Source: Ophioderma brevispina
Lineage: Eukaryota > Echinodermata > Ophiuroidea > Amphilepidida > Ophiodermatidae
Length of the DNA stretch: 64,000 nt
Direction of reading: 5' to 3'
Assembly (NCBI GenBank): GCA_023653785.1
Contig: JAMKCH010087969.1
Span: 141,521-205,520, forward strand
The position numbers and the translations under genes were made by a program. The notes beneath the pieces were generated by a model that saw nothing but the letters and a program-made list of their open reading frames with translations, was not told the origin of the DNA and did no database searches. The stretch's first letter is position 1, and each line of letters starts with the position of its first letter. Below are positions 47,421 through 58,300 of this stretch, one piece after another.

Positions 47421-48124
47421 ATTTTGAGAAATTAATTTGTTTCGAATTTTGTTAAAGTGAAATAGACGAAGTCCGTCTACAGGGTGAGTCAAAAAGATTT
47501 ACACTCGATTTCACAAAAATATGAAAAATACTTAACAAGCTTAGAAATTGATTTTGATACATGAAAACAATAGCTCATTATATCCACTGTCATTGGTAAA
47601 AAAATCTAAAGTTTAGCTTTTCGTATAATGTAGATATGGTAAATTAACGGAAAACCGCCAAAAACCATATTGACCACGGTTGTACAATTCTACACGTCCA
47701 CAGTAGCAAAGCCATTGAGCTACTGACGTCTAAATGCTTAATAACCTTTGCTTTTTTCTAAAGTAACCACAACCAAATCCGTACCAACCTTTGTTGATAA
47801 TATTTCTTAACAATTATTAGTCAATGACAGTAGCGTAACAAGGGTAGGGGAGGGAGCGCGTTGTCCCCTCCCCCATGGGTCTGACAAGGAAATAAGCTTA
47901 AGCTACCGGTAAAGCAGGAAAGTGGGAAAAGGACAAGCAGAAAGGGAGTAAAGAAAGGAGAAGGAAGGGAGAGTAAAGGATTGACCTGCAAAGGGAAAGA
48001 CAGATAGACATTGAATGTGCGCTATGTTCAAATATCAATTCCCCAAAGTAGCCCCCACCCCACCCAATCAGATTACGAAGACGTCGGTGAAAAATGCGGG
48101 TCAACCGGTTGTTAGTAGGGTTAT
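47421..48124. other. no gene; possible lone transposon ends, purine-rich patch
   Basis: TACAGGGTGAGTCAAAAAG at 47478 resembles a mariner-type end and CAGTAGCGTAAC at 47826 resembles a hAT-type end, but no partner ends were found. 47915-47995 is strongly purine-rich on the plus strand (AAAGAAAGGAGAAGGAAGGG). Confidence 0.4.
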
Positions 48125-48955
48125 GAAGTTTGGGGAAGAAGGTTTCAAGATATTTTTATATAGTTTGAAGGGTGCTGAATCAGAATTTTTGGGTCCAACC
48201 TCTGGGAAATGTGGGGAACTTTGTAAAATAAGGGGTGAAATTAGTACAGGGGTAAATTTGAAATCAGGTCAAACTGTGTTTAAATGTACACCAATGTATT
48301 TGTCTCATTATATGGATTTAAAAAAGGTATAGTTTATATAGGTTCCGACCTTTAGTTACTCGGCTATAGCCCTGAGAAGGTTCAAGGTCATTCTGGGGCA
48401 AAAAAAATCCAGTGCTCAGATTCTGTTGAAACCGGTGTCAAATTATTGCCCTGGTCATACTGAAGCAGAAAATCAATTTCAATTCTTTGGGTGACAGATC
48501 TGTATACAATTTGAGGTCAAGTTTTGGTGACCCCTATAGACCCCCTGTAGACCCTTGTTAAATTTTGGCCATGAATTACGAAACCAAATGCCAAACATTG
48601 TAATATAAGGCAAGACGAACAATTTGACACCAGTTTCAACGAAATCGGAGCACTGGGTAACGTTTACCCCAGGATGACCTTGACCTTAATAGGGATGTAC
48701 CTGTTTAACTAAAGGTCGGAACATGGACAAACTAGACCTTTTTTAATCCTTATATTGAGACAAATACATTGGTGTACATTTAAATACAATTTGACTTGAT
48801 TTCAATTTTCCCCCAGTGCAAATTTTACCCCTTATTTTACAAAGTTCCCCACATTTCCCAGAGGTTGGACCCAATAATTCTGATTCAGCACCCTTCAAAC
48901 TATAGAAAAACATCTTCAAACCTTCTTCCCCAACTTCTAGAATGGGATCTGGATT
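48125..48955. mobile_element. large inverted-repeat element, arms about 330 bp
   Basis: The left arm (about 48125-48455) and right arm (about 48623-48955) are diverged complements around a loop of about 170 bp. Each arm contains an open frame reading inward from its outer end, and the peptides align over about 60 residues (GEEG.K.F.YSLKGAESE, then LGPTSGKCGELCKIRG, then VFKCTPMYLS). The plus-strand frame is 48015-48332 and the minus-strand frame 48743-49060. I recognise no protein family. It could be a foldback transposon or an inverted duplication of a gene fragment. Confidence 0.65.
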
Positions 48956-49734
48956 TATAACGGAAAAATATCGCTTCCCGGCCGAATTTTCCTTTTTCTT
49001 CTGATTTTTTTGTGAAAAAAAATCAAGTGAGTAAATACGTAAAAAACAAATTAAAAGCAATGCGCGGGCTTCTGCGACAAACTTTTTTTTCTTCTTGCCA
49101 TTTGTTGCTTGTACCTACAAGTGATTTCAACGCCAAACTCATGCACAACTCAACACCATACCACTGGAGTAAGTCACATCATCCTTGATGCTCTGTTTTT
49201 TTTAGTATGTAAACGGATAATGAGACATAATTAGGGTCACGCTTCCCAAGCAGCATATAATCAGCTTTTAAGGAAAGGAGAACCATGAAAATGGCGACTG
49301 GTATTATTGATTTATGTGTAATAGACCATAAGTTGACAAATGGCTCTTCTATTAGGTACAGACAAGCGTTTATTGTTCTTGTGCTATTTTCAACTCGGAG
49401 GCAATAAAGCACGAACCCGATGGACGTTATCCGGTCAGTTGGATCGAATTTATACTAACGAATAAAAAAAATCGTCCCTAGCCATGGGCGCCGCCATTAG
49501 ATATTATAGCTACAGCCTGCTACCAGACTATACATACATATGAATAGGACATGTGTTTTAGAATTATGAACTATGTTCCCTGACAATTTATTTGCCAGTG
49601 GAGGATTCGGAAATATGCTGAATGAATGAGAACATAATATAGACAATATTACCGACGGAAATACAAATCATCGACGGAAAGTCCAGGTTTTTAATGTTTT
49701 TTTGTACTTAAAAGTAGGGAAGATCTTTTGGAGA
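48956..49734. other. no gene recognised
   Basis: A 77-codon minus frame (49179-49412) is unrecognised. TTTTAAGGAAAGGAGAACCA at 49265 superficially resembles the end of TTAA family 1 but has no partner. Confidence 0.5.
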
Positions 49735-51020
49735 GTTAAAATGCGGTAAGTTGTCACTTCAAAAGCAACGCATTTGAAGAATTATATTTAGCAAACGCTG
49801 TGATGTAGCGTATTGTAGTGATTAGTGAAAATGTTTGTACTTGGGGAGTCATTTTGAGAGTTAAAATATGATGATGTGTTACCTTCAGAGTATTAGAAGA
49901 GTTACGTTAAAGCAATATTAGCACATTTTTTTGAAGGGCGCCCCCAATTTTTCAAAAATTTGGAGATTTTTACACGGTTGCATTGGTAACTGGCTAGTAA
50001 ACTATACTAAGCTCGAAAATTTCTGTGTGTCACAAACGAAGGAATTTTGTACTAGAATAATTATTATCGGGAATCCCCGATAATAATTCAACGACTGCTG
50101 GAAACGGCCTTCCAATGTGAAATAGCCGGGAAATAGCGCCATGTACGTGTATACGCTCATCCATTAATTGTTTTAATAGTTCGGGCAAGTCAAGTTAGAG
50201 GTTATTTCTCGGGTGGCACTAGTTCATCATGGAGGACATAAACGTAGCTTTCCAGCTCTGCCGTTCAGTCCAATCTGTGGATCCCATTCTAATTACAAAA
50301 TCGCGTATTTTTGTGAAAATACGCATTATTTAGCATTCTCGTTCGCATGTATAGTTTTCCTAGACAATTACCAACGGAACTGTGCCAAAATATCAAATTT
50401 TGGAAAAGTGGGGGCGCCTCTTCAAAAAATGTGCAATATTGCTTTAAGAACAATGTGATGTGGTGTGTTTTGGACTGGTGTTAATTATTTACATTTTGAA
50501 TTAGGGCTGGTTAGTCCGAGAGTTTAATATGGCGAGTTACCACAGAGTATCATATTGTTTTGTTTGCTTCTTCCCAACAGTACTTTTCAATATAGAACAT
50601 AGTATGTTACATCAAATACTTTCTGTACTGTGAAGGTTGACAACTCACATACCATATATTCACCCCTCCCTCTATTGACAGTACAAACCTCCTTTTTTAT
50701 TTCTTTCTTCTTCGTAACACCCCAACCAGAAATGTTTACCAAACACAACTGCTTGGCATACTCTGAATTAACTCCCACTTTAAAAAAAACTCTACAAAAG
50801 GCCTTCAATGTCTTTAGGGTTTTTCAAACCATCCCCAATACATCAAACATAAGACGCCACATCTCAACTGCCATATCTAACTCTGTCATAATGAGTAACT
50901 CACCATATTTGACCTCTTAACGACTACCCCCACTTTAACGTACACAAACATTCTCCGCAACTCGCCAATATAATAACAACGAGATCAACTGTTGCCAACA
51001 ATACTCTTAACTCTCCCATC
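49735..51020. repeat. degenerate tandem array (about 120 bp) with inverted half
   Basis: GAGAGTTAAAATGCGGTAAG (49735), GAGAGTTAAAATATGATGAT (49855) and GAGAGTTTAATATGGCGAG (50518) mark units about 120-126 bp apart once the inserted element 49911-50443 is removed. From about 50620 to 51020 complementary words occur instead (CAACTCACATACCATAT, GTAACTCACCATATTTGAC, CGCAACTCGCC), so the array switches orientation. Frames here are not conserved. Confidence 0.5.
49911..50443. mobile_element. TTAA-flanked miniature, family 3, inside the tandem array
   Basis: TTAA (49907-49910) then AGCAATATTAGCACATTTTT; the right end AAAAATGTGCAATATTGCT runs into TTAA (50444-50447). The inverted ends extend about 60 bp and include GGCGCCCCC against GGGGGCGCC. 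A strong hairpin, ATTATTATCGGG against CCCGATAATAAT, lies at about 50060-50087. The end does not begin AGG, so superfamily (Kolobok or piggyBac) is open. Confidence 0.8.
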
Positions 51021-52055
51021 TCCCTGGATGTGATATCCCACCATATTTTATAAATCTAAAAATTTCCTGTCTGCCTGCAATGCTGGGCAGCCACGCAGTG
51101 CTGACCAATGACGACTTAATTTTTCGTATTTTTTTATTCCGGTCTTATCACTGGTTATTTGGTACAAATAACCACAAATACTTCCGGTTTTTTTTAGGGG
51201 AAGTAAATAATTTCATGGGCATCTATGATAAGAAGTAATGCCATTAGAAGCCTGTTCATAGATTTATATCGATAGATTGGGGAGGTTTACTTACCATGCG
51301 AGAGGCGTGTTATGTTCATGGATTAATCAGACAAGCGAATTCCACTCGACACGTACAAGTATACCTTTTACGTATGTCATCTAAAACCTCTCAAGGTGTA
51401 TTAACACCCTTCCCACCCTTCACCTGACTTGGTGGGCAATTAGTTAAGGTGTCCATACACGGGCAATTTGAAAGAAATTAACCGAAAATTAACACTATAC
51501 ACACGAACGGGCATACAGAATTCTATTAGTCTGAGCCTCCCTGCACTCGTGCAGGCAACACAAGAATGCGTTTCCAAACAGTAAATTTAAATCGGACATT
51601 TTGTTTTTTTAGCGAATGGCCTATGAATGCTGGAGTGCGTTCCTTATGTTCACTTTCAGCATATTTAGTGGCGGTTGGCAAAAATTATTATAGACCCTAC
51701 ACTCTTGGCGATAAACATACGGAGGAAATACAACAAAATAATAGATTACCTGTGCACTGAGCATCTCTGGAATTTATAACAGGTGGATGTATTGTAGTCA
51801 TGAACTGTGACTCTCTTGCCTTACATTATGGCTGCCTACTGCATAGGGTTTATTAGTGAAGCAGCGGTGGTGCGAAGCTGTCCCGTGTGTTTACATGCAG
51901 CAGCAACAGGATGCGTCGTTTCCTAACTGTTGTGCTTTGATTGTATTATTTCATAACAACGTATTAATATCATACAATAGAAATGGTTACTTTATTTCTC
52001 CTTTGTATCTTGTTGCAAGAGAAGCAGGAGAAATATAATTTTGGACTTATAGACT
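51021..52055. other. no gene recognised
   Basis: Small hairpin GGTTATTTG/CAAATAACC near 51152-51172. Frames of 60-64 codons are unrecognised. Confidence 0.5.
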
Positions 52056-52510
52056 ATGTCTTGCGCTTCGATATACCACTTTGACTGTCATGTGAAGCAC
52101 CCTATGTCTGGACAGATTCCTGCTGCCAATCGCCTTAAATCCAGAGAGAGTTTCTTAACCAAAGTCCAACCTCTTGAAACAGTCTCTAAGGAGCTTAAGA
52201 GAGTCGCCTTGTGGAAAGAAAGACTTGCCATCAACCAAGTAACATCTATTGATATTGAACCTGGTGAGCATCTCCCACCTGGAACTGACTCCTCATGGGC
52301 TGAATGGCGATGCCTCAACAGATTGAGAACCATAATTGGCCGATCTAAGGTTTCCTTGCAGAAGTGGGGCTACCTGAAGCAGATCAGGACACTACCTGTG
52401 GTTGTGGAACAGCACCACAGACAATGGAACATCTCCTGGTCTGCCCATTGCTGGAGCAACAATGCACAAACAAGGACCTTGCGGAATTCAGTGAAGCAGC
52501 CAGATGCTGA
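52056..52510 (+). pseudogene. non-LTR retrotransposon reverse transcriptase, C-terminal fragment with frameshift
   Basis: The frame from 52056 gives RLKSRESFLTKVQPLE, ALWKERLAIN, LPPGTDSSWAEWRCLNRLRT and GRSKVSLQKWG. At about 52368 the coding continues in another frame as LPEADQDTTCGCGTAPQ, TMEHLLVCPLLE, EFSEAARC, then a stop at 52508-52510. W..LNRLRT, GR....L.KWG and the C.C.......H....C cluster are typical of the extreme C-terminus of jockey/RTE-type reverse transcriptases. A single-base shift joins the two parts. The polymerase domain is missing, so this is a 5'-truncated copy. AAGAAGAAG at about 52561-52569 looks like a simple-repeat 3' tail. The apparent 168-codon frame to 52562 is therefore misleading in its last third. 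Confidence 0.8.
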
Positions 52511-52830
52511 TCTCATCTCTGGCTGGATCATATTTGAGAACCACAGTGTTTGGACACGATAAGAAGAAGACTGTCATGTTAGCTTAGTTAACCCGCGCGT
52601 TCTCGGGTTCGAAATCAATGTCAACGAAATTAATTTTCATTACGTAACCGATTCGAAGGAAAGAATACAAAATTCATCAATATCATACATTGCTATACTT
52701 GTTCGGTTAAACTTTGCTTGAACTTTTCCATCAGACGATCTATCTGAACTGCTTATTCTTATTTATTTTTTGTCACGAGCTGACGAGTGACGCTCTTCTA
52801 ATTTAGGATATTTTGCAAATCAAAGTTTAA

Positions 52831-53117
52831 AGGTCCCAGGAAATGAGATGATAAACCTACACCAAATCTTTACGGGACATTCCATTCCATGCCAGAAAAA
52901 AGAATACACTAGCAGTGACATCATTAGTGAAACTATTGATTTTCAGTCAGTGTCATCAATAGATTCACACCAGTCACCTGGAATTTTCTATTACAGTCTG
53001 AAAAATCAATAGTTTCACTAATGATGTCATCACCAACTCAAATATTGAATGCTTTCTAGTCCCTCCTTGTAGACTTGACACAAACCACATCAATTCTATT
53101 TGCATTTCCTGGAACCT
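52831..53117 (+). mobile_element. TTAA-flanked Kolobok-like miniature, family 2, copy 3
   Basis: TTAA (52827-52830) then AGGTCCCAGGAAATG; the right end CATTTCCTGGAACCT runs into TTAA (53118-53121). A second, internal inverted repeat pairs the TGACATCATTAGTGAAACTA block (from 52917) with its complement ending near 53029, so the element folds as a double hairpin. This is the best-preserved member of the family. Confidence 0.85.
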
Positions 53118-53249
53118 TTAAGAAGATGAAAATACAATAAAGCAGCCATAGTATATAACACACATCAGATCCCTTTAGAACTATAATTTTTCGCGATTTA
53201 CGTACTGGGTGAAAGGTCCCGGATGATAGTCTTCCGAACTCTATGTCCT

Positions 53250-53450
53250 TACATACTTAGTGCTAACACGTATGAACCACAATAGATGGAAACGAGACTA
53301 ATCAAGGTTTACATCAACTCTTCTTGTGAATTGATCCATTCACAAAAAAGGTTCCCGAAGTGTTGCAGCAGTACCATTTCACATGAAATTAATCCTAGAA
53401 TTTATCTTACAGAAATAGGTGAATATGAATGGAGTAAAATATAAGCGAGG
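53250..53450 (-). repeat. dispersed repeat family H, copy 2
   Basis: Reverse complement of 42340-42530 with scattered substitutions and small insertions. No clear ends. Confidence 0.6.
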
Positions 53451-55541
53451 AGAGGACCCGGCTCTTGCAAACTCATGAACCTCATACGCTTATTTTTTCT
53501 TACATTTTATACATTGGATATTCACTCTTTTGCATTTAAACGTATGTCATATATGGCAATTCAGATCAAATTGCGCACTAAAATCATTCTCTTGTGCCCA
53601 AGGTTATTTCTGTCCTGTGGTTTTCATTGAATACCGAAAGTAAATAATAAGTAATAACAATAAGTAATTACACATACAATGTTTAAATCACAGAAGAAAT
53701 ACCACCCGAGAGCTGTTTATTCGCCAAAATGCAGTTAATCTTAATTCATCTGAAATCACAGTTGACGCTTTGAGAGGCTTCAAAACAACATCAAAGTTAT
53801 AAGTTACATAGAACATTCCAGTTTTCCGTAGGTTTTGTATGGAGAAACTTAATCAGATAAAGCAGATATTCGAGTTATAAAAGATATAAATAAAGAAAAA
53901 TAAAATCACTAAGATCATTCAGTATTGAAGAGAAGAGACGTTTGAATTATCAACACCTGCTCCAGGCACAAGGAGATGTAAAAACATGTGTTGTTGTGTC
54001 GACGATAAACGTCAAAAGACTTGCAAAAAAGGATTAGTAAATATAAATTGAGACATGGATAACAGCTTTAGAGTCACTGATACTTGTAGCACATTTTCAG
54101 GACTTGCATTTGAATAATCAAAACCCCGGATCAAAACTAAGAAAATCGACGGAGGACGATAGTCTAACATTCCGGATACGCAAATATATATTACGATAAA
54201 TTGTGTCGGCTTATTTTTTGTAGTAAATGTTGCTATTGTCACCGGAAGATCTCTGATTTTACGTAGTTTGGCAAAATTTAGCAGAGAGTATTAGCATATC
54301 CTTCGCAATCGTACTGATCCTTACTCTTATACCCTTCAAATTATTTAAAACGTGCTCTCCAAAGTAATGCCACCAGGCAGCTGAAATCCCGTTGTTACGT
54401 CCTAGTGAATTTTCTTCCGTTTTCAAAACTAAAAACAAAACGGAAAAGGAAACGTAATTCAGGGTTTTATAGATTTTCGCTTTAGTAAAGTATGTCAGTA
54501 TATCGAGCTTTGGAAAAAACAATTAAGACTTGAGGCTTGCTGGAACCAGCGGGTATAAAAAAAACGACAGAAACGTTGATTTCCGGATTCAAGTAAATTG
54601 ACCGGATCAAAAAAAAATCATTCTGGCCAGAAGAACTTAAACGAATGCATTATCTAAGATGTTGCCTATACTTGCACAAATGGGGCATATGTCCCAATGT
54701 GCCCTTTCCACAACACAGCCTTTAGCGCATAACACATTACCTCTTAACCGAATTGTAGTTTGGGGCAAGTGAACATACCTTGCGAGTGTGTGGGGGAATT
54801 ATTGATCGCGATCTCGTAATGTGATCATTGCTAACCGCGGATAAGTTTCCAGCAGAACTGAGTAGACTTGTTAAGCATTAGCGTCGTCGTAGATTGTATT
54901 AGCCTCAAGAAGAAACCATTAGTACAGTTCCTACATTGCCTATCTGCAAATGATCCACAAGGTACTAGCTGACTGTATTCAAACTAGACTAAATACCGCC
55001 GTGTGGTAACGCCGTGTACAAATTCCCTTGTGCCATCTCTTCTAACGGCTTCAGCTAATTGTTTCAACTGTTGGAATTTGAACTTGTTAACTTAAACATT
55101 TGACAAAATGAGGTACGGCCAAAGGGCTTGAACAGGGCTATGTATTCGGCACTAAAATACCATGCTCTCTAGAACAGGTGTTACACCAAAATACAATAAA
55201 TAATCGGGTCGTGTTTGCTTGGCATTGGTATTTGTTGTAGAGTGTGCTACAGGTGCAAGCGAAGGGATGCGAATACATTTCTAGGTCTCTTTCTGGTGAA
55301 AAGGTTGATACTAATATAGATTTCATGACAATTCTATATGTTACTTATTCGATTAGGCTTTAAGATGTGCTTTTAGACGTTACAAGCAAGTCGTCGATTT
55401 TGTGTGTGATTGCTTTGAGCCATTAACGCTGCTGAATTCCGGAAGTAACTTCTCACGGGAGCGATTTCGAACGGACGAACCGATACTTATTTTTACTGTA
55501 AATAAACGGTTGTGAATTCTACTGCGTAATCTGATAAAAAT
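53451..55541. other. no gene recognised
   Basis: Minus-strand frames of 62-87 codons (54012-54242, 54259-54522, 55138-55326) contain no recognisable domain. No repeats found. Confidence 0.55.
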
Positions 55542-55566
55542 AAGGTGAACTTTCAAAGTTCACCTT
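55542..55566. repeat. hairpin with perfect 12-bp arms and one-base loop
   Basis: AAGGTGAACTTT and AAAGTTCACCTT flank a single C. In a bacterium, with the following T residues, it would suggest a terminator. Here it is more likely a decayed palindrome. Confidence 0.6.
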
Positions 55567-56026
55567 TTAGTTTCACAAGGATGCAATGTTGATCGGAGAT
55601 GTAAATTGCTGACGCATCCTGTGCGATGGACACAATTGTTATTTCCTTAAAGCCTCTTTGCGTTGAAATACCCTGTTTAAGAGCACATCCCCCCCCGTTG
55701 AAAAACAATCTGAATTCAGGAAAAAAAAAAATTATGACCTCAACATTTTATGGGGGCTAGCGCCAATGTATGTGGGACCTTTACACTATAAAGTTATTCG
55801 ATCTTTTCTGGTTTCCTGGATTCAGAATTGGATGGCTTCGAGGATACCGATAGTTTCTCTCCTCGTTATTAAATCCAGGCCCGTTGTGAAGTTTCTATGG
55901 GGAATTGTGAAAAAGACGAATTTAGTCAGGTGTTGTTTAATTGTGACAATAAGTTGAGATGAGGCAATTTTAAAGTTCGACAAATATCGAAATTCGAATT
56001 TTGATCTTTTTAATAACCAATAAGCT
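55567..56026. other. no gene recognised
   Basis: C-run near 55690 and a nine- or ten-base A run near 55721-55731. A 63-codon frame (55766-55957) is unrecognised. Confidence 0.5.
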
Positions 56027-56221
56027 TATATCCCCTAAGTGTCATTTTTCGGAAAATGACTACCAACCTGACGATCACCGCAAAAAAGGACGGATTGCGA
56101 GGTGGTGAGGTAGCGTTATTTCTTGTTAGAAACAATTCCCTCTAAAAACAAGGCGAGGGTTCGCTCCGTGCTTATTGAATGAAAATGCAAAAAAAAATTG
56201 CATTAATGACGCTAAGGATAT
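56027..56221 (-). mobile_element. miniature element family C, copy 4 (inverted)
   Basis: Left end TATATCCCCTAAGTGTCATT and right end TGACGCTAAGGATA are inverted complements. Inside, on the minus strand, are CACGGAGCGAACCC, AACGCTACCTCACC and TTTTTTGCGGTGATCGTCAG. Confidence 0.65.
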
Positions 56222-56474
56222 GTAACATCAGTCAAATTTGCCATTTAAAACTAAAATAGGACGATTTCGTAAATGTTGAACGATCATATCCGGATGACGC
56301 TTACTCAGCAAAAAAACGCATATTTTGGGTAACTGAATTGAGACTATGGTTGATGGTTGCAAACAATGCTAGAATTATCCTGGTTGGATGATGCGGTATT
56401 CAAGTCTAGACGCTTACTTTGGATGTTGGCGCTAAACTATACACTTCACATGCATTGGATCACATTCTACAGTG

Positions 56475-57440
56475 CTCCCAACCTCTGCCAAACCTTATGT
56501 CTTTGCACGTCAGATTTGCATTAAGTGGTTTTAATCTGCAGTACATATTGACCAGTTGTTCGACCTGGTGAATGAAACCCACGTCATGATATTGTATGTC
56601 CTGTTTAATTTTACGTAACCGCGTGTCCGCTTCCTGGGGCGGCATAACTGCAGGTTTTTTTCCCGCCATCTCCTTGCTTAAGAGGTCACGCATGAGCGCT
56701 ATGTTTAAAATTAAAAAAGAGGGGGTCTCTACGATGCAAAGGAAGTTAACCATGTTACCAGTTGCTACCTTTGACCCGTTTGCGATAATCATAACCATAC
56801 GTGCCAGAACATCCAAAGGGGTCCAACCTCTGCAAGAACACTTATGTCCTTTGCACGTCAGCTTCATACGAGAATGTTTAATTCCAGTAATATTGACCAG
56901 TTGTCGGACCTGTCGAATGAATCACAACGTCAGAATATTTATCTGCAGTATTTTCACCGACAAGAGGGAAACATCGTGGTGCAAACTGCAGGTTTTTTCA
57001 GCCATATCCCTTCTTTAAGAGGTCACGAATGATCGATATGCTAAGTTTTTAAAAAGAGGGTGTCTTCTAAGGCTGGAAAGATGTTAACCATGGTTGCTAC
57101 TGACGTTTGAGCTATAAACTTAACCTACATTGCCAGACACTCAACAGGGTGCTCTAAAACATCTGCAAACCTTGGTCCTTTGCACGTCAGATTCATTTAA
57201 GACTGGTTTTGAATCCAGACATATTTTTATTTGACAGTGTTCGAATGGTGAATGAAACAACAAACGTCATAACTATTGTCCTGTAATTTTGTACGTAACA
57301 CGAGAGCTGCAACGTCTGGTGGCAGCAAACTGCAGATTTGTGTTTTTTTCAGCCATAATATCTTCTTAGGAGGTAACGAAGGATTAAAGCTTTAAAAAGA
57401 AGATGTTTCTAAGACCTTTAAAGAAGTTAACCAGATCGTA
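56475..57440 (-). repeat. three tandem units of about 330-348 bp, one with an intact 115-codon reading frame
   Basis: CTTTGCACGTCAG marks each unit at 56501, 56849 and 57178. Other shared blocks are CTGCAGGTTTTTT.C.GCCAT, TTAAGAGGTCACG.ATGA and GAAGTTAACCA. On the minus strand the first unit is open from 56867 to 56460. It includes RGWTPLDVLARM, VATGNMVNFL, FLILNIALMRDLLSKEMAG, PPQEADTRLRKIKQDIQY and HQVEQLVNMYCRLKPLNANL. TPLDVL recalls an ankyrin-repeat start, but the remainder does not follow that pattern. The second unit repeats QV.QLVNI in the same frame but has a +1 frameshift upstream, and the third is more decayed. I cannot name the family. It may be a tandemly duplicated exon or pseudogene. 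Confidence 0.5.
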
Positions 57441-58001
57441 ATAGCACAAATATGCTAAAATGCAAATTGGTAATTTGGTAACTGTTACGCATTTGTGTAA
57501 ATGACCGACTCTTAACCACCTGCGTGAGCTTTTTTTGGATTACCAAAATCGGCGTCAGTTGGGTGCAAATACAGAGACCAGGTTATAAATCCATGGTATA
57601 GAGATCAGTGTTTATTTATACATTAAGCATTGTTCATGGATATAGATCAATGTCTTCTACTGTCAAAGAGTGATGCAATGTTTTTACACACCAATCTTAT
57701 AAATGGAACATTCTTAAAAAAGTTTGTGACATAGAATATTCGGGCTGGTTCCGATTTATTGGCCGATTGATGGGCCAAAAATCGTAGAAATGGAATAGAA
57801 TTAGATGGAGAAATAACTTTCAGCATGCACTTCAAAATCTTGTTGTGTAATAGACGAATACATACCAACTTTCTTTCACGAATTTGTTCCCTTCACCAAT
57901 TTTTTTAATCTTCTCTATATGAATTAAAAAAAAAAACCCCCCGGGGTCTACGCTAATTGAGGACCAATAGGACTTCTCTTTTGGGGACACCAGGTCTGTA
58001 C
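57441..58001. other. no gene recognised
   Basis: An A run followed by CCCCCCGGGG lies at 57927-57947. Minus-strand frames of 61-73 codons are unrecognised. Confidence 0.5.
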
Positions 58002-58300
58002 ACCGTCCAACTTCCATTGGATGAAGAGCAAAATTAGTGTGATTATTATGTTAAAACCAGTCACCGGAGAGCTTGTGTAATGAAAGAAAAGGTTTTTTTA
58101 ACGTATTGCAAATAGCCGTTGTATGGGCAGTACCACGCCACCGACCAATATATTGAAAAAACAAAATGATCAGGGACATATATCTGTTTAATATTTGTAT
58201 TACGTGGGCTCAGGATGTCGAATTTCCCATGCTGCTCGGGAAAACATCGCCTCTCCGAAGTAATCGTTGGCGGCGCACCCCGTATGCGAATGCGAGAATT
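58002..58300 (+). repeat. dispersed repeat family G, copy 2
   Basis: Same-orientation match to 32537-32842, best around GGGAAAACATCGCCTCTCCG. A 118-codon minus frame (58061-58417) covers it but no similar frame exists in the other copy. Confidence 0.55.

Noticed and set aside
47478..47510. Mariner-like terminus TACAGGGTGAGTCAAAAAG
   Set aside because: No opposite end found within a plausible distance, so it is noted only as a possible lone end.
52088..52333. 81-codon frame antisense to the reverse transcriptase fragment
   Set aside because: Shadow of the sense-strand coding sequence, which has clear motifs.
52590..52620. B-box-like GGGTTCGAAATC preceded by TAGCTTAGTTAACCC, suggesting a tRNA
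   Set aside because: The A-to-B spacing is too short and no cloverleaf forms.
55542..55572. Hairpin followed by T residues, like an intrinsic terminator
   Set aside because: There is no bacterial gene context, and the window is eukaryotic by every other sign.
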